DNA of 64,000 nt from Geodermatophilus normandii (GTDB lineage Bacteria; Actinomycetota; Actinomycetes; Mycobacteriales; Geodermatophilaceae), in the NCBI RefSeq assembly GCF_003182485.1, contig NZ_QGTX01000001.1, positions 1,508,001 through 1,572,000 on the forward strand. Reading direction: 5' to 3'. Shown in pieces: positions 51,833 to 59,652 of the stretch. A program made the translations under genes and the position numbers. The notes under the pieces were generated by a model. The model was not told the DNA's origin and searched no databases. It saw only the letters and a program-made list of their open reading frames with translations. Numbering within the stretch: the first letter of the stretch is position 1; each line of letters opens with the position of its first letter.

Positions 51833-53065
51833 GGATGCGGCGACGTCGTCGGCGTGACCGATGTGCCCCAGCTCCCGCCAGACGAGCACCAGCAGCACCG
51901 CCGAGCCGGCGAAGGCGAACCAGAACGGCCCGGTGACGCCCCAGACGCGCGCGACGACGCCGCCGACGGCCTGGCCGAGCAGGATGCCGCCGAAGACGCC
52001 CATCGCGTAGAGGCTCCCGACCCGGCCCTGCAGGGGGCCCGGCACGGCACGCATCCGCACCGTGCGCGACGTCGTCCCCCAGATGAACGCGTGCGCGCCG
52101 AAGACGAACAGCACCGCCGCGGCCACCCACGGCGTGGTGGTCAGCGCGAGGGCGGCGTGCACGAGCGTCTCGATGGTCAGGCCCACCCGCATGAGCGTGG
52201 CCATGCCGACGCGCCGCTCGAGCCAGTCGTAGGACGCCGTCCCCACGATGCCGCCCAGCGCGCCCACGGTGGTGAGCAGGCCGAAGCCCGCCGCGCCGAG
52301 GCCCAGCCGCTGGTCGGCGTAGAGCACGAGCACCGACCACGCCGCGCCGTAGGTGACGTTGAACAGCACGATGGTGAGGGTCAGCGTCCGCACCGCCGCG
52401 TTGCCCCAGGTCCAGCGCAGTCCCTCGGCGATGTCCCGGCCGATCCGGGCCCGCTCCGCCGGGCGCTCCGGCCGCGGGACGCGCATGCGCCCGATGAGCA
52501 CCGCGCCCAGCGCCACGAGCACCGCCTGCGCCAGGAAGGGCCACGCCGCGCCGGCCAGGAACAGCACGCCGCCGATCGCGGGACCGGCGAGCTGGTTCAT
52601 CGTCAGCGCGCCCGCGGTCAGGCGGGCGTTGCCGATGCCCAGGTCGGCGCGGTCGACGACCATCGGCAGCAGCGTCCCCGCCGCGGTGTCGGCGAAGACC
52701 TCCGCGGTGCCGAGGACGAACAGCGCGGCCAGCACCGGCACCAGCCCGACGTCGGTGGTGAGCAGCGCCGCCCCCAGCACGACGAGCACCCCCGCCCGGG
52801 CCAGGTCGACGGCCACGACGAGCACCCGGCGGTCGACCCGGTCGGCCAGCACGCCGGCGTGCAGGCCGAACAGCAGCCACGGCAGCTGCTGCAGGAGGGC
52901 GCCGAGCGCGACCAGCAGCGGGTCCTGCGTGCGCGCGGCCACCAGCAGGGGGCCCGCCGCCAGCGCGAGACCGTCGCCGAGGTTGCCCACCCAGGACGAC
53001 GCCATCAGCCAGCGGAACGCCGTCCCCATCCGGGCGGGGAGCACCGCCTCGACCACCCGGCCCAC
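51818..53065 (-). CDS. MFS transporter, EntS-like
   Basis: Twelve-helix exporter of about 415 residues in the MFS_3/EntS group, which exports siderophores, macrolides and other drugs. WLMASSWVGNLGDGLALAAGPLL begins helix 1, HAGVLADRVDRRVLVVAVDLAR is motif A, and GRDIAEGLRWTWGNAAVRTLTLTIVLFNV is the centre region found in EntS. The start is uncertain: GTG 53065 (VGRVVEAVLP) or ATG 53029 (MGTAFRWL); neither has a clear ribosome site. The neighbouring divergent gene encodes a second MFS exporter of the same branch. Confidence 0.85.
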   Translation of the reverse strand: MGRVVEAVLPARMGTAFRWLMASSWVGNLGDGLALAAGPLLVAARTQDPLLVALGALLQQLPWLLFGLHAGVLADRVDRRVLVVAVDLARAGVLVVLGAALLTTDVGLVPVLAALFVLGTAEVFADTAAGTLLPMVVDRADLGIGNARLTAGALTMNQLAGPAIGGVLFLAGAAWPFLAQAVLVALGAVLIGRMRVPRPERPAERARIGRDIAEGLRWTWGNAAVRTLTLTIVLFNVTYGAAWSVLVLYADQRLGLGAAGFGLLTTVGALGGIVGTASYDWLERRVGMATLMRVGLTIETLVHAALALTTTPWVAAAVLFVFGAHAFIWGTTSRTVRMRAVPGPLQGRVGSLYAMGVFGGILLGQAVGGVVARVWGVTGPFWFAFAGSAVLLVLVWRELGHIGHADDVAASERVR

Positions 53066-53194
53066 GGGGAGGGGACTGTACTGCCGACCGTTCCTGCGCT
53101 CCTCCGGTAATCCGGCTGCTCCCGTCGTCCGCGTCGGCGAGCATGGGCGCGACGGCGCCGACGGGGCGCCGCACCGGACGAGGAGGATCCCGCG

Positions 53195-54595
53195 ATGGCC
53201 GGCCTGCCGCGCGCGCTCGCGCCCCTGCGGCACCGCTCCTACCGCCTGCTGGCCACCTCACTGGGGCTCTCGCTGCTGGCCCAGGGGCTGTGGACCGTCG
53301 CGCTGGTCTGGCAGGTGGTCGACCTCGGCGGCGGCCCCGCCGCGCTGTCGCTGGCCACCGCGCTGTCGGCCGGCGGCATGCTCGCCAGCACCCTGCTCGG
53401 CGGCGCGCTGGCCGACCGCGTCCCGCAGCGGCGGATCCTGCTCGGCGTCGCGCTGCTGCAGACGGCGGCGGTCGGCCTGGTCGCCGTCCTCTCGCTGGCA
53501 GGGGCGCTCGCGCTCGGGCCGCTGTCCGCGGCCGCGCTGGCGCAGGGGATCGCGATGGGGCTGTACTACCCGGCCTACTCCGCGCTGGTCCCCGGCCTGG
53601 TCCCGCCCGGCGACCTGCTGGCCGCCAACGGCCTCGAGGGCGTCGTCCGCCCCGCGCTGGCGATGGCGGTCGGGCCTGCGGCCGCCGGCCTGCTCGTGGC
53701 CGCGTTCTCCCCGGGCGCGGCACTCGCGGTCACCGCGCTGACCTCGGCCGCCGCCGCGGCCTGCGTCGCCGCGCTGCCCACCACGCCGGTGCGCCGCGAC
53801 GTCGCCGGGTCCGGCCTGCTCGCCGACGTCCGCGAGGGCGTGGCCTACATGGTCCGCACGCCGTGGCTGCTGGCCACGCTGCTGTTCGCCTCGCTCATGG
53901 TGCTCGTGCTCATCGGCCCCTTCGAGGTCCTCGTGCCCTTCGCGATCCGTGACCAGGCCGGCGGGGGGCCGTCGGAGCACGCGCTGGTGCTGGCCGCGTT
54001 CGGCATCGGCGGCGCCGTCGGGTCGGCCGTCGTCGCCTCCTACCGGCTGCCGCGGCGCTACCTGACGGTCATGAACCTGCTGTGGGGCCTGGGCTGCGTG
54101 CCGATGGTCGTCTTCGGCTGGACCTCGCAGCTGTGGGTGATGATCGCCGCGGCCGGGGTGCTCGGTGCGGCGTTCGAGGCCGGGACGGTCATCTGGGGCA
54201 CGCTGCTGCAGCGGCGGGTGCCGCCCGCCCTCCTCGGCCGGGTGTCCAGCCTCGACTTCTTCGTCTCGATGGCGTTCATGCCGCTGTCCATGGCGCTGGC
54301 CGGCCCGGTCAGCGGGCTGCTCGGGCTGACCGGCACCTTCCTGCTGGCCGGCCTCGTGCCGCCGGTGCTCGCGCTCGTCGCGGTCCTGGCCTGGCGGCTG
54401 CCGGCCGACGAGATCGCCCACCCGCTCGACGTCCCCGCCGACGAGGCGATCGGGTCCGGGGCGATCGGGTCCGGGGCGATCGGGTCCGGGGCGATCGGGT
54501 CCGGGGCGATGGGGTCCGGGGCGACCGGGCCCGAGGCGATCGTGCCGGCGGGGGTCAGCGGGCCGGTCGCAGCACCCGGGCCTCCCAGGGCCTGA
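53195..54595 (+). CDS. MFS transporter with repeat-containing C-terminal tail
   Basis: MFS exporter of 466 residues of the MFS_3 type. LRHRSYRLLATSLGLSLLAQGLWTVALVWQVVDL forms the N-terminus, GGALADRVPQRRILLGVALLQ motif A, ANGLEGVVRPALAMAVGPAAAGLLVAAF the mid-region. After helix 12 comes a 55-residue cytoplasmic tail containing AIGSG repeated five times (last copies AMGSG and ATGPE), encoded by a 15-base tandem repeat. The tail extends 41 bases into the convergent glucosidase gene. ATG 53195 follows GAGGAGG. Divergent to another MFS gene. Confidence 0.87.
   Translation: MAGLPRALAPLRHRSYRLLATSLGLSLLAQGLWTVALVWQVVDLGGGPAALSLATALSAGGMLASTLLGGALADRVPQRRILLGVALLQTAAVGLVAVLSLAGALALGPLSAAALAQGIAMGLYYPAYSALVPGLVPPGDLLAANGLEGVVRPALAMAVGPAAAGLLVAAFSPGAALAVTALTSAAAAACVAALPTTPVRRDVAGSGLLADVREGVAYMVRTPWLLATLLFASLMVLVLIGPFEVLVPFAIRDQAGGGPSEHALVLAAFGIGGAVGSAVVASYRLPRRYLTVMNLLWGLGCVPMVVFGWTSQLWVMIAAAGVLGAAFEAGTVIWGTLLQRRVPPALLGRVSSLDFFVSMAFMPLSMALAGPVSGLLGLTGTFLLAGLVPPVLALVAVLAWRLPADEIAHPLDVPADEAIGSGAIGSGAIGSGAIGSGAMGSGATGPEAIVPAGVSGPVAAPGPPRA
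54446..54535 (+). repeat. 15-bp tandem repeat in MFS gene tail
   Basis: Six tandem copies of GCGATCGGGTCCGGG from 54446: four identical, then one with ATGGGG and one diverged copy. Because 15 is a multiple of three, each copy adds AIGSG in frame, and copy number can vary by slippage without breaking the MFS gene. On the other strand it lies just downstream of the glucosidase stop. Confidence 0.9.
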
Positions 54596-56267
54596 GCACC
54601 GCGGGGTCGTCCTCGGGCAGGTTGCCGAGGACGACCCCGGCGCCGACCGCCTCGGGCAGCAGGTCGGCGAGTGGCTGCGGCGCCGGGCCGACGTTGCAGA
54701 CGACGAGCAGCGTGTCGCCGTCGAGGCTGCGGGTGAACGCGTACACGTCGTCGTGGTCGGGCAGCAGCATCGTGAAGTCGCCCAGCGCCACCACCGGCTC
54801 CTCGTGCCGCAGCGCGATCAGCCGGCGGTGGTGGGCGAGCACCGAGGTGGGGTCCTCGCGCTGGGCGGCGGCGTTCCACTCCCGGTGGTCGGGGTTGACC
54901 GCGATCCACGGCGTCCCGGTGGTGAAGCCGGCGGCCGGCGAGGCGTCCCACTGCACGGGGGTGCGGGCGTTGTCGCGGCTCGCGCGGCGCATCGCGGCGA
55001 GCACCTCGGCGGGGTCGGCGCCGTGCGCCACGGCCTGCACGTGGTGGTTGAGCGACTCGACGTCGCGGAACTGCTCGAGCGCGGTGAACGGGAAGTTCGC
55101 CATCCCGATCTCCTCGCCCTGGTAGACGTAGGGCGTCCCGCGGTGCAGGTGCAGCAGCGTGGCCAGGCACGTGGCGGAGTCCCGGCGGAACCGGGGCGAG
55201 TCGTCGCCGAAGCGGGACACCGCCCGCGGCTGGTCGTGGTTGTCCCAGTAGAGGGAGTTCCAGCCGACGTCGGCCAGCCCCGCCTGCCAGCGGCCGAACG
55301 AGGCCTTGAGGTCGCGCATCCGCAGCGGGCGCGGGTGCCACTTGTCGCCGTCGAAGTCGAGGCCCACGTGCTCGAACTGGAACACCATGTCCACCTCGGC
55401 GCGCGCCGGGTCGGTGAACAGCCGGGCCTGCTCGACCGTCACGCCCGGCATCTCGCCCACGGTGAGCAGCCGGTCGGGACGGCCGGCGAACACCTCGCGG
55501 TGCATCTCCTGCAGGAACTCGTGGATCCGCGGGCCGCACAGGTACGACGCCGACCCGTCGCCGTACGGGACGCCCGGCAGCGGCGGGCCGTCGTGCAGCG
55601 CGCCGTCGGGACCGACGTCCTTGCTGATCATGTTGATGACGTCCATGCGGAAGCCGTCGACGCCGCGGTCGAGCCAGCGGCGCATCATCGCGTACACCGC
55701 CTGCCGCACCTCGGGGTTCTCCCAGTTCAGGTCGGGCTGCTTGCGGGCGAACAGGTGCAGGTAGTACTCGCCGCTGTCCTGGTCGAGGGTCCAGGTGGGC
55801 CCGGAGAAGAAGGAGTGCCAGTTCGTCGGCTCCGCGCCGGGCTGCCCCGCGGCCATCCCCTCCCGCGGCGGCCGCCACCAGTACCAGGCGCGCTTGGGGG
55901 AGTCCGTCGACGACCGGGACTCGACGAACCACGGGTGCTCGTCGCTGGTGTGGTTGACCACGAGGTCCATGACCAGCCGGATCCCGCGCCCGTGCAGCGC
56001 CGCGAGCAGCTCGTCGAACTGCGCGAGGGTGCCGAACAGCGGGTCGATGTCCTCGTAGTCGCTGATGTCGTAGCCGTTGTCGGCCTGCGGCGAGGGGTAC
56101 ACCGGCGAGAGCCAGACGACGTCGACGCCGAGGTCGGCGAGGTGGTCGACGCGCTGCAGGATCCCGCCGAGGTCGCCGATCCCGTCGCCGTCGGAGTCCT
56201 GGAACGAGCGGGGGTAGACCTGGTAGACGACGGCGCGGGTCCACCACGGCGGTTCCTCGGTGCTCAC
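54555..56267 (-). CDS. glycoside hydrolase family 13 alpha-glucosidase
   Basis: Alpha-glucosidase or oligo-1,6-glucosidase of 570 residues. The four GH13 regions are present: DLVVNHTSDEHPWF, GFRMDVINMI (nucleophile Asp), TVGEMPGV (acid/base Glu) and YWDNHDQPR (transition-state Asp). The start WWTRAVVYQVYPRSFQDSDGDGIGDLGGI and the C-terminal RRLIALRHEEPVVALGDF strand agree with the exo-acting glucosidase branch; MDVINM suits alpha-1,4/1,6-specific members. It is cytoplasmic, without a signal peptide. GTG 56267. Its 3' end overlaps the convergent MFS gene. Confidence 0.92.
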   Translation of the reverse strand: MSTEEPPWWTRAVVYQVYPRSFQDSDGDGIGDLGGILQRVDHLADLGVDVVWLSPVYPSPQADNGYDISDYEDIDPLFGTLAQFDELLAALHGRGIRLVMDLVVNHTSDEHPWFVESRSSTDSPKRAWYWWRPPREGMAAGQPGAEPTNWHSFFSGPTWTLDQDSGEYYLHLFARKQPDLNWENPEVRQAVYAMMRRWLDRGVDGFRMDVINMISKDVGPDGALHDGPPLPGVPYGDGSASYLCGPRIHEFLQEMHREVFAGRPDRLLTVGEMPGVTVEQARLFTDPARAEVDMVFQFEHVGLDFDGDKWHPRPLRMRDLKASFGRWQAGLADVGWNSLYWDNHDQPRAVSRFGDDSPRFRRDSATCLATLLHLHRGTPYVYQGEEIGMANFPFTALEQFRDVESLNHHVQAVAHGADPAEVLAAMRRASRDNARTPVQWDASPAAGFTTGTPWIAVNPDHREWNAAAQREDPTSVLAHHRRLIALRHEEPVVALGDFTMLLPDHDDVYAFTRSLDGDTLLVVCNVGPAPQPLADLLPEAVGAGVVLGNLPEDDPAVLRPWEARVLRPAR

Positions 56268-56381
56268 CCCGCCAGCCCAGCACCCTCGGCGCCCGCCCGC
56301 ACCCGCGCGGCCCGCCGGCGCCGCTGGTTGGATGTCCGGGACCCGTCGGGGACCCACCCGGCGCCGATCCGAGGAGGACCG

Positions 56382-56762
56382 ATGGCCCAGCCCCTGAGCC
56401 GTCCCGACGTCGAGCCGCCCACCGGCCCCGCCCCCGACGACCTGGTGATCGAGGACCTCGTCGTCGGCGACGGCCCCGAGGCCACGGCCGGTGACCTCGT
56501 CAGCGCGCACTACGTCGGCGTCACCCACGACGGCGGCGAGCAGTTCGACGCCTCCTGGGACCGCGGCGACCCGCTGGAGTTCCGCCTCGGCGTCGGCATG
56601 GTCATCCAGGGCTGGGACGAGGGCATCCAGGGCATGCGCGTCGGCGGCCGGCGCCGGCTGACCATCCCGGCGCACAAGGCCTACGGCGACCGCGGTGCCG
56701 GCGGCGTCATCCAGCCGGGCGCCACGCTCGTCTTCGTGGTCGACCTCGTCGGCGTCCGGTAG
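56382..56762 (+). CDS. FKBP-type peptidyl-prolyl cis-trans isomerase
   Basis: Single-domain FKBP of 126 residues that speeds proline isomerisation during folding. The FKBP fold runs from about residue 20: AGDLVSAHYVGVTHDGGEQFDASWDRGDPLEFRLGVGMVIQGWDEGIQGMRVGGRRRLTIP, and ends in YGDRGAGGVIQPGATLVFVVDLV. Active-site residues (Tyr, Asp, Phe, Val-Ile, Trp) are all present. It has no signal, so it is cytoplasmic. ATG 56382 follows GAGGAGG. A strong hairpin ends the transcript. Confidence 0.94.
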   Translation: MAQPLSRPDVEPPTGPAPDDLVIEDLVVGDGPEATAGDLVSAHYVGVTHDGGEQFDASWDRGDPLEFRLGVGMVIQGWDEGIQGMRVGGRRRLTIPAHKAYGDRGAGGVIQPGATLVFVVDLVGVR

Positions 56763-56781
56763 CGGACCGCTCCGTCCCCGC

Positions 56782-56818
56782 GCTCGTGCTCTGCCCCCGA
56801 TCGGGGCAGAGCACGAGC
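56782..56818. terminator. 16-bp hairpin after FKBP gene
   Basis: GCTCGTGCTCTGCCCC (56782-56797) and GGGGCAGAGCACGAGC (56803-56818) form a perfect stem with a five-base loop, 20 bases past the FKBP stop. No U-tract follows. Confidence 0.75.
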
Positions 56819-56892
56819 CCGCCGGCAGACACCGGCGCGGAGGGGACCCGACCGGCGGTTGTGGTGGGCAACCACGGGGCACCGCAGGGGCC

Positions 56893-57906
56893 ATGAGCGA
56901 ACCGGTGCCCACCCGTGGCCACGCGCTGGTGGAGGAGTCGCAGAGCGCCGGTGGCGGGTCGGGCGGCGGTGAGTCCACCGGCACCGTCGTCGTCGCCGGG
57001 CTGGCCAACCTGGGCATCGCCATCGCGAAGCTGGTCGGGGGCCTGATCAGCCACTCCTCGGCGATGCTGTCCGAGGCCGCGCACTCGGTGGCCGACACGA
57101 TCACCGAGGTCCTGCTGTTCGTCGCGCTCAAGCGCGGCGACAAGGCGCCCGACGCCCGGCACCCGGTCGGCTACGGCCGGGAGACCTACTTCTGGGCGCT
57201 GCTCGCCTGCCTGGCCACCTTCACCCTCGGCGCCGGCTTCTCCTTCTACCAGGGCGTCGAGACGATCCTCGAGGGCGAGGAGCAGGGCTCGCCGCTGATC
57301 GCCTACGTCGTCCTGGCGGTCTCGTTCGTCCTCGAGGGCGCGTCCTGGCTCAAGGCCGTCCGGCAGGTCCGCGGTGCGGCCAGGAAGTGGGGGACGACGC
57401 CCCGGCGCTACCTCGCCGAGACCAGCGACACCACGGTCAAGGCCGTCACCTTCGAGGACAGCGCCGCGCTGGTCGGCCTCGTCCTCGCCGCGCTGGGCCT
57501 CTTCCTCGAGCAGGTCACCGGCGACCCGGTGTGGGACGGCCTCGCCGCGATCCTCATCGGCGTCCTGCTCCTGGTGGTCGCCGGGTCGCTGGCGCGGGCG
57601 AACGTCTCCCTGCTCATCGGCCAGTCGGTGGCCCCGCGGCTGCAGGACGAGCTCCGCGCCGAGATCGCCGGGCTGCCGCAGGTCGACGACGTCCCCGTCC
57701 TGCTCACCACGGTCATCGGCCCCGGGCAGCTGGCGGTCATGGCCAAGGTCGACTTCGCCGACACCGCGACCGTCGCCGACATCGAGCGGGCCTCCGACGA
57801 GGCCGAGCGGCGGCTCGTCGCCCGGCACGAGGGCGTCCGCTACGTCTTCCTCGACCCGACCCCGGGCGACGGGCGGGCCCGGGCGGAGGCGCACCGGCCG
57901 GAATGA
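56893..57906 (+). CDS. cation diffusion facilitator (CDF) family efflux protein
   Basis: Divalent-metal/proton antiporter of 337 residues. Membrane helices start with GTVVVAGLANLGIAIAKLVGGLISHSSAMLSEAAHSVADTITEVLLFVAL, where HSVAD supplies the transport site in helix 2. The loop KAPDARHPVGYGRETYFWALLACL and the second site region VKAVTFEDSAALVGLVLAALGLFLE (E-D instead of H-x3-D) resemble the ZnT9/SLC30A9-type branch. The cytoplasmic C-domain ends in VRYVFLDPTPGD. The metal is uncertain (Zn, Co, Fe or Mn). ATG 56893 follows GCAGGGG. Confidence 0.9.
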   Translation: MSEPVPTRGHALVEESQSAGGGSGGGESTGTVVVAGLANLGIAIAKLVGGLISHSSAMLSEAAHSVADTITEVLLFVALKRGDKAPDARHPVGYGRETYFWALLACLATFTLGAGFSFYQGVETILEGEEQGSPLIAYVVLAVSFVLEGASWLKAVRQVRGAARKWGTTPRRYLAETSDTTVKAVTFEDSAALVGLVLAALGLFLEQVTGDPVWDGLAAILIGVLLLVVAGSLARANVSLLIGQSVAPRLQDELRAEIAGLPQVDDVPVLLTTVIGPGQLAVMAKVDFADTATVADIERASDEAERRLVARHEGVRYVFLDPTPGDGRARAEAHRPE

Positions 57907-57934
57907 GCACGCGCGGCCCGCGGTTGACCGGGCC

Positions 57935-58627
57935 GTGCGCATCGAGGTCTGGTCCGACGTCGTCTGTCCGTGGTGCTACATCGGCAAGCGCCGGCTGGAG
58001 ACCGCGCTGGAGCGGTTCCCCCACCGCGACCAGGTCGAGGTCGTCTGGCGGTCCTTCCAGCTCGACCCCTCGGTCCCCGAGGGCGAGACGCACCCGACCC
58101 TCCCGGCGCTGGCCGCCAAGTACGGCCGCCCGGTCGAGGACGTGCGGGCGATGATGCGGCACGTCGAGGAGACCGCCGCCGGCGAGGGCCTGTCCTACGA
58201 CCTCGCGAACGGCGTCAGCGGCAACACGCTGCTCGCCCACGAGCTCACCCACCTCGCCGCCGAGCACGGGCTGCAGGGCGAGATGGAGGAGCGGCTGTTC
58301 GCCGCGTACTTCACGGAGGGCCGCCCGGTCTTCGACGTCGACTCGCTGGCCGCGCTGGCCGTCGAGGTGGGCCTCGACGAGGCCGAGGTGCGCGCGGCGC
58401 TGGCCGACTCCCGCCACCGCCCGGCCGTCCTCTCCGACGTCGCCACGGCGCGGGCGCTCGGCGCCACCGGGGTGCCCTTCTTCGTCGTCGACCGGGAGTA
58501 CGGCGCCTCGGGCGCCCAGCCGGCCGACCTGCTGCTGCAGGTGCTCGAGCGTGCCTGGGCCGACGCCCACCCGCTGCTGACCGTCCCCGCCGCCGAGGGC
58601 TGCGACGGCGACACCTGCGCGGTCTGA
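57935..58627 (+). CDS. DsbA-family oxidoreductase, FrnE-like
   Basis: Thioredoxin-fold oxidoreductase of 230 residues of the FrnE group. VEVWSDVVCPWCYIGKRRLETAL holds the active-site CPWC; VVWRSFQLDPS, NTLLAHELTHLAAEHG, AYFTEGRPVFDVDSLAALAVEVGL and ALGATGVPFFVVDREYGASGAQP (cis-Pro loop) follow. A short C-terminal extension ends CDGDTC, a second cysteine pair, also found in FrnE-type disulfide isomerases of Deinococcus. GTG 57935 lies 28 bases after the CDF stop, in the same direction. Confidence 0.9.
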   Translation: MRIEVWSDVVCPWCYIGKRRLETALERFPHRDQVEVVWRSFQLDPSVPEGETHPTLPALAAKYGRPVEDVRAMMRHVEETAAGEGLSYDLANGVSGNTLLAHELTHLAAEHGLQGEMEERLFAAYFTEGRPVFDVDSLAALAVEVGLDEAEVRAALADSRHRPAVLSDVATARALGATGVPFFVVDREYGASGAQPADLLLQVLERAWADAHPLLTVPAAEGCDGDTCAV

Positions 58628-58633
58628 GCACCA

Positions 58634-58670
58634 CGAGGGCCCCTTCCCCGGTGTGGGGAAGGGGCCCTCG
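58634..58670. terminator. 16-bp hairpin between convergent genes
   Basis: CGAGGGCCCCTTCCCC (58634-58649) pairs perfectly with GGGGAAGGGGCCCTCG (58655-58670) over a five-base loop. It lies between the FrnE-like gene and the opposing small gene, eight bases from the latter's stop, so it serves both strands. Confidence 0.8.
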
Positions 58671-58678
58671 TCGTCCGA

Positions 58679-58921
58679 TCACTGGGTGGCGGGGCCGCCC
58701 TGCTCGGTGCCGGAGATGTTCCTCAGCAGCTCGTGGCAGCGCCGGGCGCGTGCCGAGTCCTGCTCCATGACCTCGCGGAAGAAGGCGGCGACGTCGTCCA
58801 GGCCGGCGTTCTCGGCGTCCCGGACGTACTGGCCGTAGTCGTGCCCCGCCTTCAGCGAGTGGTACTGCACGGAGATCAGGTCGAACGTGACGTCCTCGAA
58901 GCCGGTCTCACCGGTGGCCAT
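58679..58921 (-). CDS. small helical hypothetical protein (ferritin-like half-bundle?)
   Basis: Protein of 80 residues, predicted to be a helical hairpin: FEDVTFDLISVQYHSLKAGHDYGQYVRDAENAGLDDVAAFFREVMEQDSARARRCHELL. Small proteins of this kind are common in actinobacteria and recall half of a rubrerythrin/ferritin-like bundle, with Glu and His residues spaced along the helices. Metal binding is a guess. ATG 58921 follows GAGGAGG. Upstream on the same strand is an acidic disordered protein. Confidence 0.7.
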   Translation of the reverse strand: MATGETGFEDVTFDLISVQYHSLKAGHDYGQYVRDAENAGLDDVAAFFREVMEQDSARARRCHELLRNISGTEQGGPATQ

Positions 58922-58991
58922 GGCGACCTCCTCGTCGTGGGGGTGGGACGCCGGTCCAGGTGCCCCGCGGGCGCGGACCGAAAACGGGCGC

Positions 58992-59237
58992 TCAGGCGGG
59001 GTTGCGCGGTGCCCCGGAGGACGCGCCGCCGGTGACGTCGCCGCCACCCGCGTCGTCGGCGAGCGTCCGACCGGCCGTGGTCTCCGGGTCGTCGGCGGTG
59101 AGCTCGTCCTCGCCGGTCGACGCCGGGTCGTCGTCGGTCGAGGCGAGGTCCGCGCCCTCGGCGAAGGCGCCGGGGTCGGCCTGCGTCGTCCGGGGGTCGT
59201 GGAGCGGATCCGGGACGTCGGGGTCGGTGACGGTCAT
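58992..59237 (-). CDS. short acidic disordered hypothetical protein
   Basis: Unrecognised 81-residue protein, rich in Asp, Thr, Glu, Gly and Pro without hydrophobic core (TDDDPASTGEDEL, DDPETTAG). It is likely unstructured. ATG 59237 (MTVTDPDV) has AGGGA seven bases upstream. It could be a real small protein or a chance frame, but codon use follows the GC3 pattern of the window. It lies 70 bases upstream of the helical protein on the same strand. Confidence 0.5.
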   Translation of the reverse strand: MTVTDPDVPDPLHDPRTTQADPGAFAEGADLASTDDDPASTGEDELTADDPETTAGRTLADDAGGGDVTGGASSGAPRNPA

Positions 59238-59293
59238 GCGTCGTCCCTGCCCCTGTGGCCGCGACGGCAACCGCTCGCCGGATGCGTAAGCCG

Positions 59294-59304
59294 TGTGTTA
59301 CACA
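59294..59304 (+). promoter_or_regulatory. palindrome at -10 region of second ArsR gene
   Basis: TGTGTTACACA is a perfect inverted repeat (5-bp arms, one central base) that ends six bases before the GTG at 59311. It contains a TACACA -10-like hexamer, so the mRNA would be leaderless and the operator would cover the -10. It differs in sequence from the operators of the first ArsR gene. Confidence 0.45.
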
Positions 59305-59310
59305 TCCGGC

Positions 59311-59652
59311 GTGGAGGCGCTCGCGGCACTCGCGGACCCGACCCGGCGGCAGCTCCTGGCGCTGCTCCGGGACGGCGAGCTGCCCGCGGGTGAGCTGGCC
59401 GGCCGGTTCGCCGTCAGCCGCCCGGCCATCAGCCGGCACCTGCGCGTGCTGCGGGAGGCCGGGCTGGTGTCCAGCCGGGTCGAGGGCCGCCGGCGGCTCT
59501 ACGCGCTCGACCCGCGCCCGCTGCGGGAGGTCGACGACTGGCTGGGGTCCTACCGCGACCTCTGGGCCCAGCGGTTCGACGCCCTCGACAGCGAGATCGC
59601 CCGCGGCCGCCGGGCCCGGGTCCATCCCCCGACGGACGGAGATCCCCCGTGA
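59311..59652 (+). CDS. ArsR-family transcriptional regulator (second copy type)
   Basis: Winged-helix repressor of 113 residues: EALAALADPTRRQLLALLRDGELPAGELAGRFAVSRPAISRHLRVLREAGLVSSRVEGRRRLYAL is the full DNA-binding domain, with the recognition helix RPAISRHLRVL. No metal-binding cysteines. GTG 59311 is preferred over GTG 59293 because the upstream palindrome would otherwise lie in coding sequence. It is coupled (GTGA) to an SRPBCC gene, the same design as the pair at 14.4 kb, though the proteins are only distantly similar. Confidence 0.88.
   Translation: MEALAALADPTRRQLLALLRDGELPAGELAGRFAVSRPAISRHLRVLREAGLVSSRVEGRRRLYALDPRPLREVDDWLGSYRDLWAQRFDALDSEIARGRRARVHPPTDGDPP

Noticed and set aside
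54446..54535. CRISPR array
   Set aside because: Units are contiguous 15-mers without spacers and lie within a coding tail.
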